In this document: positions 22,223-35,874 of the stretch, piece after piece
Layout of the letters: the number at the start of each line of letters is the position of its first letter
Position numbering within the stretch: position 1 is the first letter of the stretch
Source: Bifiguratus adelaidae
Lineage: Eukaryota > Mucoromycota > Endogonomycetes > Endogonales
Length of the DNA: 64,000 nucleotides
Direction: 5' to 3'
Assembly: GCA_002261195.1 (NCBI GenBank)
Contig: MVBO01000038.1
Location: 50,170 to 114,169 of the forward strand
Notes under the pieces: generated by a model
The model's database searches: none
The model's input: the letters and a program-made list of their open reading frames with translations, nothing else
What the model was told of the DNA's origin: nothing
Made by a program: the position numbers and the translations under genes

Positions 22223-25200
22223 TCATTCTGTCTGTGCCTCAATCTCTTTTTGCTCCTTGAGTTCATTGACCCACAATTGCTTGGCCTTCTCTCTGTCTAT
22301 GTTCTCGAAGCTGATTTTGAAGACATCAGAGTAATTATCTACGGGGATGCCTCGAAGACCTTCCTTGATATGGTCCTGCAGATCATCCCAATCAGACTGA
22401 TTGTCACGAGGGAACAAGATGGTCTTGACACCCGATCGCTTGGCGGCAATGGTCTTTTCCTTGAGGCCTCCTATTTGCAATACCTTGCCGGTGAGTGTCA
22501 ATTCGCCAGTCATGGCTATGTCCGGGTTGATTGGGTGGTTGAGGGCAAGAGAGAGCAAGGCGGTAGCCATGGTGACGCCGGCAGAAGGACCTACATGATT
22601 AATTCGATTCGACGTGAGCAGTGGGGTACACTAGACACATCTGCAGACGACATACCATCTTTGGGGACAGCACCGGCAGGACAATGGAGATGGACTTGAG
22701 CTTTCTCAAAGAAGCGATTGCCAGGGAACTCCTTTGCAAGAAGAGACTTCGCAAACGTGTAAGCGATTGTTGTGCTTTCCTTCATCACGTCGCCCAATTG
22801 CCCTGTCTTGTTCAAGGCCGGATGGCCCTTCGGAGAGAGCGCAGATTCTAGGACAGACTCAATGTACAAGGAGGAACCACCTGCAAGACAATGTCCGTTA
22901 GCATCGTGAGGATATTCCATCCTTGTATGACTTACCCATGGAAGTCCATGCCAGACCCATGACCACACCCGGTGGGGTCTTCTCGTACAAGCGCTCTGAA
23001 TGGAAGATCGGCGGTCCCACGTAATCCTTTAGGTTCTCAGATGTGATGTCGATGCGCACGTTATCTGGGACCTCGATGGGATGACGCTGAGCCTTGGTCA
23101 CATCGCTGGTTGAAGCTTCCACATATGGTTTGCTCTCGTCCACAGACTCCTCGCCGGGCTTCTCGTGTACATTGACTGCCTTCTCCTCCTTTGTCATTTT
23201 CTCATGATCAGAACCTTGACTTGTCAACTTGTCGTCACCAATTTTTTCGACAATTTTGAGAGCAGCCTTGCGATATACCTTGTCGATATGCTTCTTTAAA
23301 TTACGTACACCGCTTTCACGGCAATAGTTCTTGATCAGACTCTCCACGGCATCTTCGTGTAGGATGACATTGGCCTTTTCTAGGCCAGCCATTGTCTTGG
23401 CTGTGGGAGCGAGGTACTTGGCCGCAATGGCGACCTTTTCATCGGCGACATAGCCAGAAAGTTGAATCACTTCCATACGATCCAAAAGCGGGCCAGGAAT
23501 AGTGTCCAGGACGTTTGCAGTGCATACAAACAAGACCTTGGAGAGATCGACGGGAACATCCATGTAATGATCGAGGAAACTTGAGTTCTGCTCGGGATCC
23601 AAGAGTTCCAAAAGTGCCGAAGATGGATCACCTTGATGCCCGCGGCCAACCTTGTCGACCTCATCGATGAGAATGAGAGGATTTTCCGTTTGCACCTTCT
23701 TCAATGCTTGAACAACCTTGCCAGGCATGGCACCGACATAGGTACGACGGTGACCTTTGATTTCCGCAACATCCGTGAGGCCTCCAACGGAAAATCGGTA
23801 GAATTGGCGGTCCAAAGCGCGAGCAATCGATTTGCCAATCGACGTCTTACCGACACCTGGAGGACCAGCCAGACAGAGAATTTTACCTTCAACAGTGCCT
23901 CGCAGCTTGCCCACCGCAATAAATTCCAAAATTCTGTCCTTGACGTCCTGCAAACCATGATGATCTTCATCGAGTACGGCGACGGCATGCTTGATATTGT
24001 AATTCTCGGCCGATCGCTGACCCCAAGGTATCTGAGTGAGCCAGTCCAGGTAATTCCGGGTCACATTAAACTCCGATGCCGCAGGCTCCAGATGAGCCAA
24101 TTTGGTGATCTCTTCGTCAAAAACCTTCTTGACCGTTTCTGGCATGGCAAGTTTGGCCGCTTTTTCCTTGAAGCCTTCGACCAACTTGTCTTTGCCGTCG
24201 CTCTCCAGACCCAATTCCTTCTTGATGCCCTTGAGTTGTTCCATCAAGTAATACTCGCGCTGACGTTTGGCAATCTTTCCCTCGACATCTTTGGAGATCT
24301 TGCTCTGCAATTGCGCGTTGAGGAGCTCCTTTTTGAGAACAAGCAATGCTTTTTGGAGTCGCTCCTCAATGACCAAGCTCTCAAGCACCTCTTGAAGCTC
24401 TTGAGGCTCACCAGCTGACACAGCAGCAGCAAAATCAGCAAGCTTGGCTGGCTCCTCAAAGACATTGCCGGCCGATTGGGACATGGAAAAGTTGGCGATT
24501 TGATCTCGGAACAGCGGATTCAAGGAGGCGATATCTTTGAACACGGATACAATTTCCGACGTCACGGCACGAATGACTTGGTTCTTCTTGGTGTAGGCTT
24601 CGTCCAGCAAGTTCTCCACGTTGGCCAATGAAACGGCATAATCTTCCGCAAGGAAGGATGTAGCGTACTGATGGACTTGAGATGATAATTCCTGCTGATC
24701 GGCCGATATGCTGTCCTTGATCCTTTGGCTTTCATGTTCCGCAACCGCACGATCGGATTCTGTACCTTCAAAGAAGCCTTCATCCTCCACCTTGGCATGA
24801 GTGGCCTGCGCATGAGATGTATCGTTCACCTTTGCTCCAACTTCACCGTCCACCTCCTCCACCTTCAAGTGGTCCTTCTGTATGCCCAGTGGCAAAAGCT
24901 CGTTCATACGTATTCTACGATGAGGATAAAGCACGGCAGTTAGACCGGCTTCCTCGTCCTTCCCAGTGTTGGCGGGAAAAACACTGGTGATCTGAGCAAA
25001 GACTCCAACGCGATGGACTTGGTTGATATCTGTAATCGTATCGACGTCGAGGTCCTCATCCTTGAGCAAGAATGCACCAACGTAAGGCTGTCCACGCTTC
25101 ATTAATTCTTTGATGGCGGCTGTAACATGAGGATTCTTGATAACGACAGCCTTGTAAAATCCGGGGAAGAGAGGGCGGCGGGTGATGGGTAGAGCCAAGA

Positions 25201-25702
25201 CTTGCGGATAAACTTCAGGTATCGAAGGCTTCTGCAGCGAGTTTTCCAATACATTGAGCGTACGCTGTATAGCCTCAAAAGGCGATTTACCGTCTCCTCT
25301 GCCTGATCCGCCGTTGCCTTGTCCACCAGCGCCTTCTCCAGACGCCGAATCCCCTTTTCCGCCAGATGCCGAGGACGATGACGATTTCGAGTCGCCCTTG
25401 TCCGATGTATCCGGTTTCTCCTTGTCACCCTTATCCTTATTGCCACTTGATTTCCGTCGAGCAGGACTCGTCGTGAAATGGCGCTGTGAGCCAAACCGCT
25501 TTCCAGCTGTGCCATGCGGGACGGTCGTACGCAAGTTCTTGATGGGTTCTAGCCACAACAGAGAGGGCTCACGACATGAACTGAAAGCAGCCCTTGAACC
25601 GAGAATGCGAATGGTCGGGGTAGATAGACCTGTGCCCAGAGGAACTGTTGACCTTGCCGCTGACCTGGCGGTACCGGTAACATGGACCAAGAACGAAGCC
25701 AT
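22223..25702 (-). CDS. PIM1: Mitochondrial ATP-dependent Lon protease
   Basis: Exons 22936-25702, 22656-22880 and 22223-22590 give 1119 residues. Lon degrades misfolded or oxidised matrix proteins and binds mtDNA. It has an Arg/Ser-rich presequence (to about residue 80), then a Gly/Ser/Asp/Lys low-complexity linker, the LON N-terminal substrate domain ([19 protein letters not shown]), the AAA+ module with Walker [13 protein letters not shown] and Walker [11 protein letters not shown], and the protease domain. The catalytic dyad is Ser in [11 protein letters not shown] (the codons just after the last intron) and Lys in [12 protein letters not shown]. An acidic insertion rich in Lys/Glu (about 23.1-23.2 kb) lies between the AAA+ and protease domains, as in yeast Pim1. 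Confidence 0.97.
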
Positions 25703-26021
25703 ATTGCGCTCTATCCAAGTCTAATGGCCAATCGCTCTCTCTCTCCACGTAAGCCAAACCTAGAAATTTCGATGGGATCGAGTAGAGTTGAATATATGCG
25801 CTGTCTAGGCGGTGAATAGAGAGGGGTTGTCGAGTGATGAAGTGTAGTTATAGAGCAGAACAAGTGAATGATGTGTTGAGGCAATATCAGAGATAAGAAT
25901 CCATCTCTGTGTTCAATACCGTCAATGCGATCGATGCCTAGAGAGTCAAATAGCTTTAATGTCCGCAGAGTGGCGTCAACGAGTGGCGCTCTGTGCGTTT
26001 TTGTCTCTCTCTCTTGCGGTC
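25703..26021. other. Divergent promoter region Lon / uL14m
   Basis: A 319-nt gap between two nuclear genes for mitochondrial proteins, which may be co-regulated (inference). No coding sequence is recognised. Confidence 0.5.
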
Positions 26022-26466
26022 ATGATTGGTCTCAAGGGAACCATGAATGTTATTGACAACTCGGGAGCGATTGTTGCAGAGTGTATACGGGTTATGAGTG
26101 GAGGACGATTTGCTCGTGCTGGTACGTTGGACCCTGGGAGACATGTCCATATGTTGATCATGCGATGTAGGTGACGAGATTGTTTGCGTAGTCAAGAGAG
26201 CAAGGCCCATCAATCCTTCCATCATCGGAACACAGGCAGCTGCTCAAAAGGTCAAGAAGGGAGACGTACGGCGCGCGCTTGTGGTGAGAACAAAAAAGGA
26301 GACATCTCGACCTGATGGACGATACATTCGATTTGATGACAATGCTTGCGTCTTGCTCAACAACAAGAAGGAGCCGCTCGGAACGCGTGTTCTGGGTGTG
26401 GTGTCGGCCGAGTTGCGTCAAAAGAAATGGATGAAGTTGGTGTCTCTCGCTCCCCGAATCGTATGA
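26022..26466 (+). CDS. MRPL38: Mitochondrial ribosomal protein uL14m
   Basis: Exons 26022-26121 and 26171-26466 give 131 residues. It is a large-subunit protein at the subunit interface. The start [20 protein letters not shown] is the uL14 family start, with no long presequence, as for yeast Mrpl38. It is followed by [19 protein letters not shown] and [13 protein letters not shown]. The 49-nt intron joins RFARAG to [10 protein letters not shown]. Confidence 0.93.
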
Positions 26467-26684
26467 GCCAGAGGACTGAGCCAGTGGGGCGAGGCTATCG
26501 AACGCTCTCAAGGGAGGATCAAGGCAGTGCGTGCATGCCATAGGATTCACTAGACGAAATGTATACACTCTTCCACATGTATCATACTATTCCTATACAC
26601 TATATCGCAACGTGTTTAACGGACTGTTCTACGCAGCGTGTTGCCCTGATTCAGTCTCGCATTGGGAGAGCTATTCACCACGTC

Positions 26685-28640
<1,956 letters not shown>

Positions 28641-28687
28641 ACAGTAGATTACAGAGTCTATCGCTTGGTTTGAAAATGTACAATGCT

Positions 28688-29044
28688 TCATTTCCCTGAT
28701 TGCTCCTTGGCTAGCTTGAGATACTTGGCTTGCTGTACTTCAAGCACGCGCCGTTTATTGAAATACTCCACCTGATACGTCAGAGTCAGCGCCAAACGTT
28801 TCTCATCAAAAGCACGTCCTCAAGAGCTTACCCAACTCGCTATACAATCCTTTTCGTATTCCTTCTTGAGAGCCAAACACTTGCTTCCCTTTTCCTGAAC
28901 CTCCGGCTTGTGATCCATGCCGTTCGGATCAACGATGCCACATTCTGTGAGACAATCGAAATAAGCATCGCGTGCTTTCCAGCACTGCTGTCGTTGTGCT
29001 CTTGTCGGCGGAGTGGCCGAAGAAGGGTCGTTCGGTGTCGGCAT
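28688..29044 (-). CDS. COA6: Cytochrome c oxidase assembly factor COA6
   Basis: Exons 28832-29044 and 28688-28771 give 98 residues. COA6 is an intermembrane-space twin-Cys protein that helps deliver copper to COX2. The four cysteines are in QCWKARDAYFDC, ECGI/KC and YEKDCIASW, and the exon 2 start VEYFNKRRV completes the family signature SWVxYFNKRR. It converges with ALG8 (47 nt between stops) and is divergent from the Gemin6-like gene. Confidence 0.9.
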
Positions 29045-29166
29045 GCCGAGGTGTGTACTTGGTTGTTACGTGAATGCCATCCTGGAGATCGAACCAGAAA
29101 TCAAGTCACGTGCCAAGATCACGGGAACTGATTCCATTGTGCGTTGCTGTTCTTGCATCACAGTTC

Positions 29167-29804
29167 ATGCCGCCATGGAAGTACGATTACTCGGCAACAT
29201 TCATCCGTCGTTACATTGGATATCCCACCAATGTTACCACCACAACCGGTGACACGTACACAGGTTACTTGTATAGTGTTGAACCAACAGGAACCGTCAT
29301 TCTGTACCGACCGCAGCAAGACTCTGCCGGAGAAGGTACCGGGCAGCGTGAGAACTTGGCCCCTGCAACCTTCCTAGTAACATTGCAGCATGCAGTGGCG
29401 CAATTCGAAGGTGAGCATAATACCGCGTCTATGGCCTTCGATACTCACATCATGTCTTTGCTGGTAGTCAACACGGAGGGAGTCCCTATGGAAAGAGAGA
29501 CATTGGATGGAGCATTGGTGGTCAAAGCCGACGATTATACCATGGAATCTGCCATTGTACAAGCAAGGAAGGAAAAGCTAATGAACGCCTTCCGTATCGT
29601 AAGTTTGTCTCTCGAGCATTCAAGGGATCTAATGAGGTTTAGCAACGCGTTCCCTGCAGCCCATCACAGTTTGATCCGGAGATTATACTTGTATCAGGAT
29701 CCACAGAGATACACCCGCCGTATCTGACATCAAATATCAAATGTCAAAACGATTCCATTCGATCCAAGGTGGCCTCCATCATGAACTCTGTACAATGGGA
29801 CTAG
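29167..29804 (+). CDS. GEMIN6: Gemin6-like SMN-complex protein
   Basis: Exons 29167-29598 and 29643-29804 give 197 residues. Gemin6 pairs with Gemin7 through an Sm-like fold in the SMN complex, which loads Sm rings on U snRNAs. The N-terminal half has the Sm-like beta pattern YIGYPTNVTTTTGDTYTGYL then VEPTGTVIL. The C-terminal half after the intron contains EIHPPYLTSNIKCQNDSI and VASIMNSV, which parallel the Gemin6 segment TIDPPYGPENC...IL..V..LI. The upstream in-frame frame lacks conservation, so I start at MPPWKYDY. The assignment is by eye. An unrelated LSm protein is the alternative. Confidence 0.72.
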
Positions 29805-29824
29805 ACAACTCGATCGTTTATATA

Positions 29825-29825
<1 letters not shown>

Positions 29826-29857
<32 letters not shown>
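29826..29857. repeat. Tandem 7-bp repeat (CGCATCT)n
   Basis: Four full copies of CGCATCT plus a partial one, in the 63-nt gap between the convergent stops of the Gemin6-like and YCII genes. Confidence 0.9.
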
Positions 29858-29867
29858 CTGAAGCATA

Positions 29868-30312
29868 TTATGCATCTGGAAGCCATCGTTTGAAAGGTCT
29901 TATTTCCCATTGCTTCCAAACACCTTCCTTGACGTAGGGATCTTCGTCCAGACGTTGTTTAACCTCTTGCTCCGATTCGGCCTCCACCACCATGACACTG
30001 CCAATCATTGCCGGTGCCTTGGCGCCCTGTACCTGCACGGGTTCGTGGCTTTTGAGGATAGCACCTGCGTATTTTAAAAACCCATTGTTGAGGACTTTGT
30101 GAGCTTGTTTGAGGTGTCTGGGTCGAACATCGAGACGATGTTGAAGAGCATCAGACGTGTCGGCATCGTAGGCAATGACGATGAATTCTTTGGGAACTTT
30201 AAGGGGGGAAAAAAACGAAGCGTGAATACGATACAGTGAAGATTGCGCACTCACCTCTAGAGGTGGTTGAAAAGGCGCACCTTGACGCACTTAGACTGCG
30301 CATTGACAACAT
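29868..30312 (-). CDS. YCII-domain protein, probably mitochondrial
   Basis: Exons 30255-30312 and 29868-30196 give 128 residues. The spliced N-terminus MLSMRSLSASRCAFSTTSR looks like a mitochondrial presequence. It joins VPKEFIVIAYDADTSDALQ, RLDVRPRHLKQAHK and MIGSVMVVEAESEQEVKQ, then DPYVKEGVWKQWEIRPFKR, the whole YCII ferredoxin-like fold with its conserved His in RPRHL. The biochemical role of eukaryotic YCII proteins is not settled. Confidence 0.88.
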
Positions 30313-30526
30313 GGCTGGACCCTCCCCCCGCAATCTAGCGCTGACCCAGAATGGAATATGCGAAATTCCGCAATGAAGCTATGATGTGGATTGTTCACCG
30401 TGCGCTGCGTCAGTGTTGGTGGCTGAAAGGACACTCGCTTTGGGAAAGAGAACCAGATTGTTTTCCAAGGAGCCATTGAATCTCATACACTATAAACACA
30501 AAAGACGCCTAGTCGTCTTTTCCATT

Positions 30527-32345
30527 CTAAACGTCAATCTTACGCTCCTCAGTCAAACTTCTACCAGAGTTGGCCTTGGCCTTCTCGTCGGACTCCCAGC
30601 TCAACATGCGGTTGACAGCTACCACATAGGCGTGCGCAGAAGCATGAATAATATCTGTGTGGGCTGCATTGCCGCTGAACGTCGCCTTCGCTAGACGTTC
30701 CTCGAATTCCTGATTTTCACCATTGGCATGGCCGTTGCCATTGATCTGGTCTTGCGGGCCGGAGGCGATCTTAACATCAACCTTTCCAATAGCATCCATG
30801 CCCTCACCGACACCAGAGACTTCATATTGGAGAAGACGGATGCGACGGCTAACCACTCGCTGTATGGCTTCAAAAACGGCTTCAATAGGGCCACTGCGAG
30901 CCATCGCGGCATCGACTATGTCAGTGTCGTTCTTGACATCTTTCATGATGACAGTGGCGGTGGGAATAGCAGTGGTGCCAGAAACTACTTGCATGTCCTT
31001 CAAAACAAAGAATGCGCCTGAAGTGACGGCTCCAGACGTGATTTGGTTGGAGAGGAGAGCTAGAATGTCGCCATCGCTGACCTTCTTCTTTTTGTCGCAA
31101 AGTGCCTTGAAGTCTTCAAATGTCTTTTGGAATTCGGCATCAGGCATGTTAGGGAAGCCAAGTTTAGCGCAGTGATCCTTGAACGCATTTCTTCCGGAGT
31201 GCTTGCCGAGAACAAGGGACTCGTTGAACACACCGACCGTTTCGGGGGTGATGATTTCGTATGTAGTCTTGTTCTTGAGCATACCATCTTGATGAATGCC
31301 AGATTCGTGAAGGAAGGCATTGCGTCCGACAATGGCCTTGTTGGGTTGAATTATCATACCTGAGAGGTTTGAGACTAATTGTGAGGTGCGGCAGATCATG
31401 GGTGTGTTGATGGTGTGATAAACGGGGAAAGCGTCGGGGTGAGTGTGAATGGCCATAACTACCTCCTCGAGAGCCGTATTTCCAGCGCGTTCGCCAATAC
31501 CATTCATGGCTACCTCGACCTGTCTGGCACCATTTTGAACGCCAGCTAGAGAGTTAGCGGTAGCCAAGCCCAGATCATTGTGACAATGGGTAGACCAAAC
31601 GACCTTGTCACCACCAGGTGTATTCTTTTTGAGATAAGCAATCAACTCTCCGTACTCTTCAGGAAGGTTGTAGCCGACAGTATCCGGAATGTTGAGAGTA
31701 GTAGCGCCGGCCTCGATCATTTTGCCGAGAACTTGACACAAGAAATCGCGATCACTTCGTCCAGCGTCTTCCGGTGAAAATTCGACATCGCCGCACAAAG
31801 ATTTGGCAAGCTGTACAGCAGCGATACCGCGCTCGATACATTCTTCGCGTGTGATCTTTAGCTTGTATTTGAGATGAATATCGGAAGTCGCCAAAAAGCA
31901 GTGAATGCGCTTCAAAGGAGCGGGTTCGATGGCTTCGGCGCAACGCTTAATGTCACCAGGTGTCGCACGTGCCAAACCTGCAATGACCTGCGAAGCGAAA
32001 TATGAGCGAGAAATATCTTCTGTCGCCACGCTACACCACTTACCGCTGGTCGGCCAATCTTCTCGCGTCCTTCCATGAGTGGACCAACTTCTTTGGCAAT
32101 TCTGTGAACTGCGTCAAAGTCGCCATGTGAAGCCATCGGATATCCTGCTTCAATGACATCAACACCGAGACGTGACAAGTGTCGGGCAATTTCCACCTTC
32201 TCCTCATTGTTGAGGGTTACTCCGGGGGACTATTTGATGGAAGTCGTAAGTCAACATGTTATATATGCCTCCTTTGAACACGAACCTGTTCTCCATCACG
32301 GAGAGTAGTATCAAAAATGATAAGCTTTTCCTTTTGAGCAGCCAT
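30527..32345 (-). CDS. 2-isopropylmalate synthase, bacterial/plant (LeuA type 1) form
   Basis: Exons 32286-32345, 32044-32229 and 30527-31987 give 568 residues. It condenses acetyl-CoA with 2-oxoisovalerate in the first step of leucine synthesis. The N-terminus [20 protein letters not shown] runs into [18 protein letters not shown] and DVIEAGYP. Metal ligands are seen in [16 protein letters not shown] and the signature [14 protein letters not shown], with [11 protein letters not shown]. The C-terminal LeuA regulatory domain is present, interrupted by [11 protein letters not shown]. There is no visible mitochondrial presequence. The sequence looks like bacterial and plant type 1 LeuA, not the longer Leu4-type enzyme of ascomycetes. 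The leucine feedback site cannot be judged by eye. Confidence 0.93.
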
Positions 32346-32542
32346 AATGAAGGCGAATGAGCGAAAAAGAGTGCGCAAGCCAATAGAGAACAAGCAAGCC
32401 CAGTCAAAAAGCTAGATGCAAGATTGACGCATAATGAATTAAAATGACATGCGCTAATTGCCGCATGGTGTGAAATGGATTGTCCGTGTGGGGATCAAGG
32501 GTGTTTTTCATTCAAGCATAGATACAATGCTTACATTCCGTA

Positions 32543-34225
32543 TCAATAGGCAAACGGGTTTTTACTGCCGACCTTGTTTAACGCAGTACCTCCTGGTGCC
32601 CATGTGCCAGTTCGCGCTGGCACTTGTTCTGGAGGAGTCGCGGCAAAGTTTGCATTGCCGGATCCGTTAGTCATGATTCCGTTGCCGTTGTTGTACAGCA
32701 TGTTGTTTTGAAAGTTTCCAGTGCTGAAGGCTTGGTCAAATCCTTGAGCGTTTCCATTAATCAAAGCCTGTCCTTGCGGGTAAATTGGCAAATTAGGCAT
32801 GGTCTGCGCTCGAATCATGCTAGGTATCGTTGGTGTAGTTTTGTTGGTGGTGAGTTGAGGAAGGGCGTTGTTGAACGGATTTTGATATGCAAACTGTCCG
32901 GTAGGTTGAAGCATTTGCGAATTGGGTAACTGCCCAGCAGGCTGAGCTATTTGGGGATTGGGTATACCAAAGGGATTACTGGAAATCATGTTGGTTTGCG
33001 GCATCGTGGATGGCAACGGCACGTGAGATGGGAATTGCTGAAGTTGTCCCGTGAATATGGGTAGTTGCATATTCATTTGACTGTTTTGCGGAAGATATTG
33101 AGGGTTGCCATTCATGAACGGATTGATGACGGTATTCGAGGTTGCCACCGTTGTTTCTGATAGATCGACGAGCGGAGATGAAGTCCCATTCGGAGTATTC
33201 GCTGTCGCATTAGTAAGAAGATTGGCAGACTGAGAGCGCTGCTGTTGTTGCTCTTTTAGTAATCCTGCGGCAACTTGAACATTGCCACCCGCTCGCTTCA
33301 ACATGTCAATATTCTGCAGAGGGTCGTTGTAGCCCATCTTGATTAACTGAGCTAACTTTTGCTCAACTGTGCCTTGATTCTGCATATTCAGAACGGGAGC
33401 GGTGGGACCTCCCAACTTCATCAATATCTCTACAGCGTTCTCCAAGTTACCGGACGTTTGGACAAGGACTTGGCGGTTTCTTTCGGGATCACGGAAACCC
33501 ATTTCCTGTAGCCTTTGTACTAGTGCTTCCATGGGTATTACCTTATTTGGGCTTCCTACAAGCGGACTTGTTGTTGAGCGTTTTGGAACTGGTCGCTTGG
33601 AGTCCTGAATAGGCGATAAGTCACAAGCAAGGATTCCAAGGATTGAGAGCTTCAATCTCACCTGTGCAGGTGGCTCCTCCTTCTTGTCCATGTAAAGTTT
33701 CTTCTCCCATTTCTCCCTAATGTACTTTTCCATAGCACTAGCATCTACATTAGTGTCTTACAACGATCAAGTGATTGTGATTGCGAAAACTCACTGATCA
33801 TCATCTAATGCAATCGGTAGTGGATGTCGCTCTGGGTGTGGGTTCATTAATTTATTGGCTGCTATGTTTCCACCTTTTCGCATCATCTGTAAACGTTTCA
33901 GCGCACCGTCAGTCCTGTTCGCCAATTCTCATAGCTATTCCTGACCTCTATTTGCTCCATCGTCCAGTGGTCTACACTGACAGACTTGACCTTGGAGATG
34001 TGCGTTCCCATTTTTCTGTGAATGCCACCGCAACGCATACAGATGAAAATGCCGAGATTGACGGATGCCCATCGTGGCGCTAAAACATGTGAGACGCTCA
34101 TTCCCCGCATCGAGCCTTCACAGGCGTTTCGTACCTTTGGCTTTGCAGTCGGCACATACGTCGTTTCCTGGTTGGCGCAACAAGTCCAAGAGCATTCGCT
34201 CGTGACGATCCTGTCGCCGTGCCAT
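32543..34225 (-). CDS. ArfGAP with two UBA domains and NPF motifs (Age2/Ucp3-like)
   Basis: ArfGAPs switch off Arf GTPases during vesicle budding. The exon from ATG 34223-34225 encodes MARRQDRHERMLLDLL and the first zinc pair CADC. After a short intron come APRWASVNLGIFICMRCGG and IHRKMGTHISKVKS, so the C4 finger and the arginine finger are intact. The 3' exon (about 32543-33605) carries two UBA-like repeats (LVQRLQEMGFRDPERNRQVL and LAQLIKMGYNDPLQNIDML) and a Gln/Asn/Pro-rich tail with four NPF motifs (NPFMNG, NPFGIP, NPFNNA, and NPFAY at the end), the ligands of EH-domain endocytic proteins. A 5-6 exon structure is inferred. The small exon between MEQIE and MEKYIREKWEKK was not mapped precisely. 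Confidence 0.9.
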
Positions 34226-34390
34226 AATTACAAGCTCGAAAACCGTGAACAAGCCCCAATAGTCGGACTTTTTTCGTTGCACGGTCGGGTCGATCAGATG
34301 AATTAATTTTCCCCGACTAAGTTCTCGCAGCTGAAATTGTCAGTGGGAATAAGCTTCCACGCGTTGGTTGCGCTGGTTGTTCCACTGCGA

Positions 34391-35874
34391 ATGGCAAGGT
34401 ATCCGCTTAGTGGCGTCAAGGTATTGGAGATTGCTGGCCTTGCGCCTGCTCCTTTTGCCGGTATGTGGATACATACAGGTCTGTGGGTGGGCAGAAGATT
34501 TGGCTGAACGGACTGTGACTGTAGGCATGGTTCTGGCGGACTTTGGGGCAGAAGTTATCCGCATTGATCGATTGAGCGGTGGTGGAAATGATGTTTTGGC
34601 TAGGTGAGTTTTCGTCTATACATGAAGTTTAGCGACATTTTTGAACCAAAGCCGGCATTGCTATCTCTAGGCACAAAAAGTCCATTTCTCTTGATCTTAA
34701 ATCCAGAGAAGGCAGGGACTTGTTCATTCGATTGGTGAAGCAGGTGGATGTAGTCATTGAGCCTTTTCGTGCGGGAGTGATGGAGAAACTTGGATTGGGT
34801 CCGGATGTATTGCTAAAGGAAAATGAGAAGCTTGTCTATGCCAGGATGACTGGATGGGGTCAACGAGGTACGGTTAAGCTTCAAGAGTCCACTGATCATT
34901 GTGGCCAATGTATTTTACGTCAGGACCTATGGCGAATGTTGCCGGGCACGATATCAATTACATCGCCATGTCTGGCATTCTTCATGTGAGTGACACGCTG
35001 ACAGCTTCAGATGGAAGGAATAAGTACTTATTGCTGGTGTAGAGCTTAGGCAGAAAAGGAGAGAAGCCTTCATTTCCGATCAATCTTTTTGGTGATTTCG
35101 CCGGTGGAGGATTCATGTGTGCCTTTGGCATCATTATGGCATTGTTAGAGAGAACGAAATCAGGCAAAGGGCAGGTTATCGATGCCGCAATGGTAAGTCT
35201 GATGACATGTAGACTCCACTGAACACGATATCAGGTTCAAGGTGCATCATATCTATCATCGTTTGTTTACAATATGAAAAAACATGGGTTGATGCTCACC
35301 GAGGAACGCGGGACCAACTTACTAGACGGTGGAGCTCCGTTTTACGAAGTGTACGAGACCAAGGATGGAAAGTTCATGGCGGTGTGAGTAAATTGGAGCT
35401 TGTCTGATACCTTGTTCTCACCCTACACTCTCATCACATAGCGGTGCTCTTGAACCTCAATTCTATCAGCTTCTCGTCAAAGGGCTAGGTTTCCAGGAAG
35501 ATGAGCTGCCTAGTCAAATGGATATGTCGGGCTGGCCCGAGATGCGCAAGGCATTTACCGATCGATTCAAGAGTAAAACGCAGGATGAATGGACGTCTGT
35601 CTTCCTACACATCGATGCCTGCGTTACTCCCATACTTGACTTTGATTATGGGAGCGAACACGAAAAGACCTTCAAATTAGCACCTCCGCCTTCTCCTGCT
35701 CCGCTCCTGTCACGCACACCTGCCAAGCCCGTTCCCACTGACGACGATGCAGATATGCTAGACGCTGGCAAACATACCCGATCGGTGTTGAAGGACTTTG
35801 GTTTACGCGATGAAGAAATTGATCGTCTAGAGCAGTCTAGAGTCATTACTAGTTCGGTGAAAAGCCGGCTGTAG
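34391..35874 (+). CDS. CoA-transferase family III, AMACR-like racemase
   Basis: It resembles alpha-methylacyl-CoA racemase, which inverts 2-methyl branched acyl-CoAs before beta-oxidation in peroxisomes or mitochondria. Exon 1 is [20 protein letters not shown]. Then come [47 protein letters not shown] (catalytic His), [19 protein letters not shown] (catalytic Asp) and a C-terminal domain ending [13 protein letters not shown]. About five short introns. It is divergent from the ArfGAP gene (165 nt). The tail SVKSRL is a loose match to a PTS1-like end (inference). Confidence 0.9.

Noticed and set aside
23633-24418. 261-codon plus-strand frame over Lon
   Set aside because: Antisense to the Lon AAA+ domain, no motif.
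30527-32345. Homocitrate or citramalate synthase
   Set aside because: [16 protein letters not shown] with [14 protein letters not shown] and a full LeuA C-terminal regulatory domain fit isopropylmalate synthase better.
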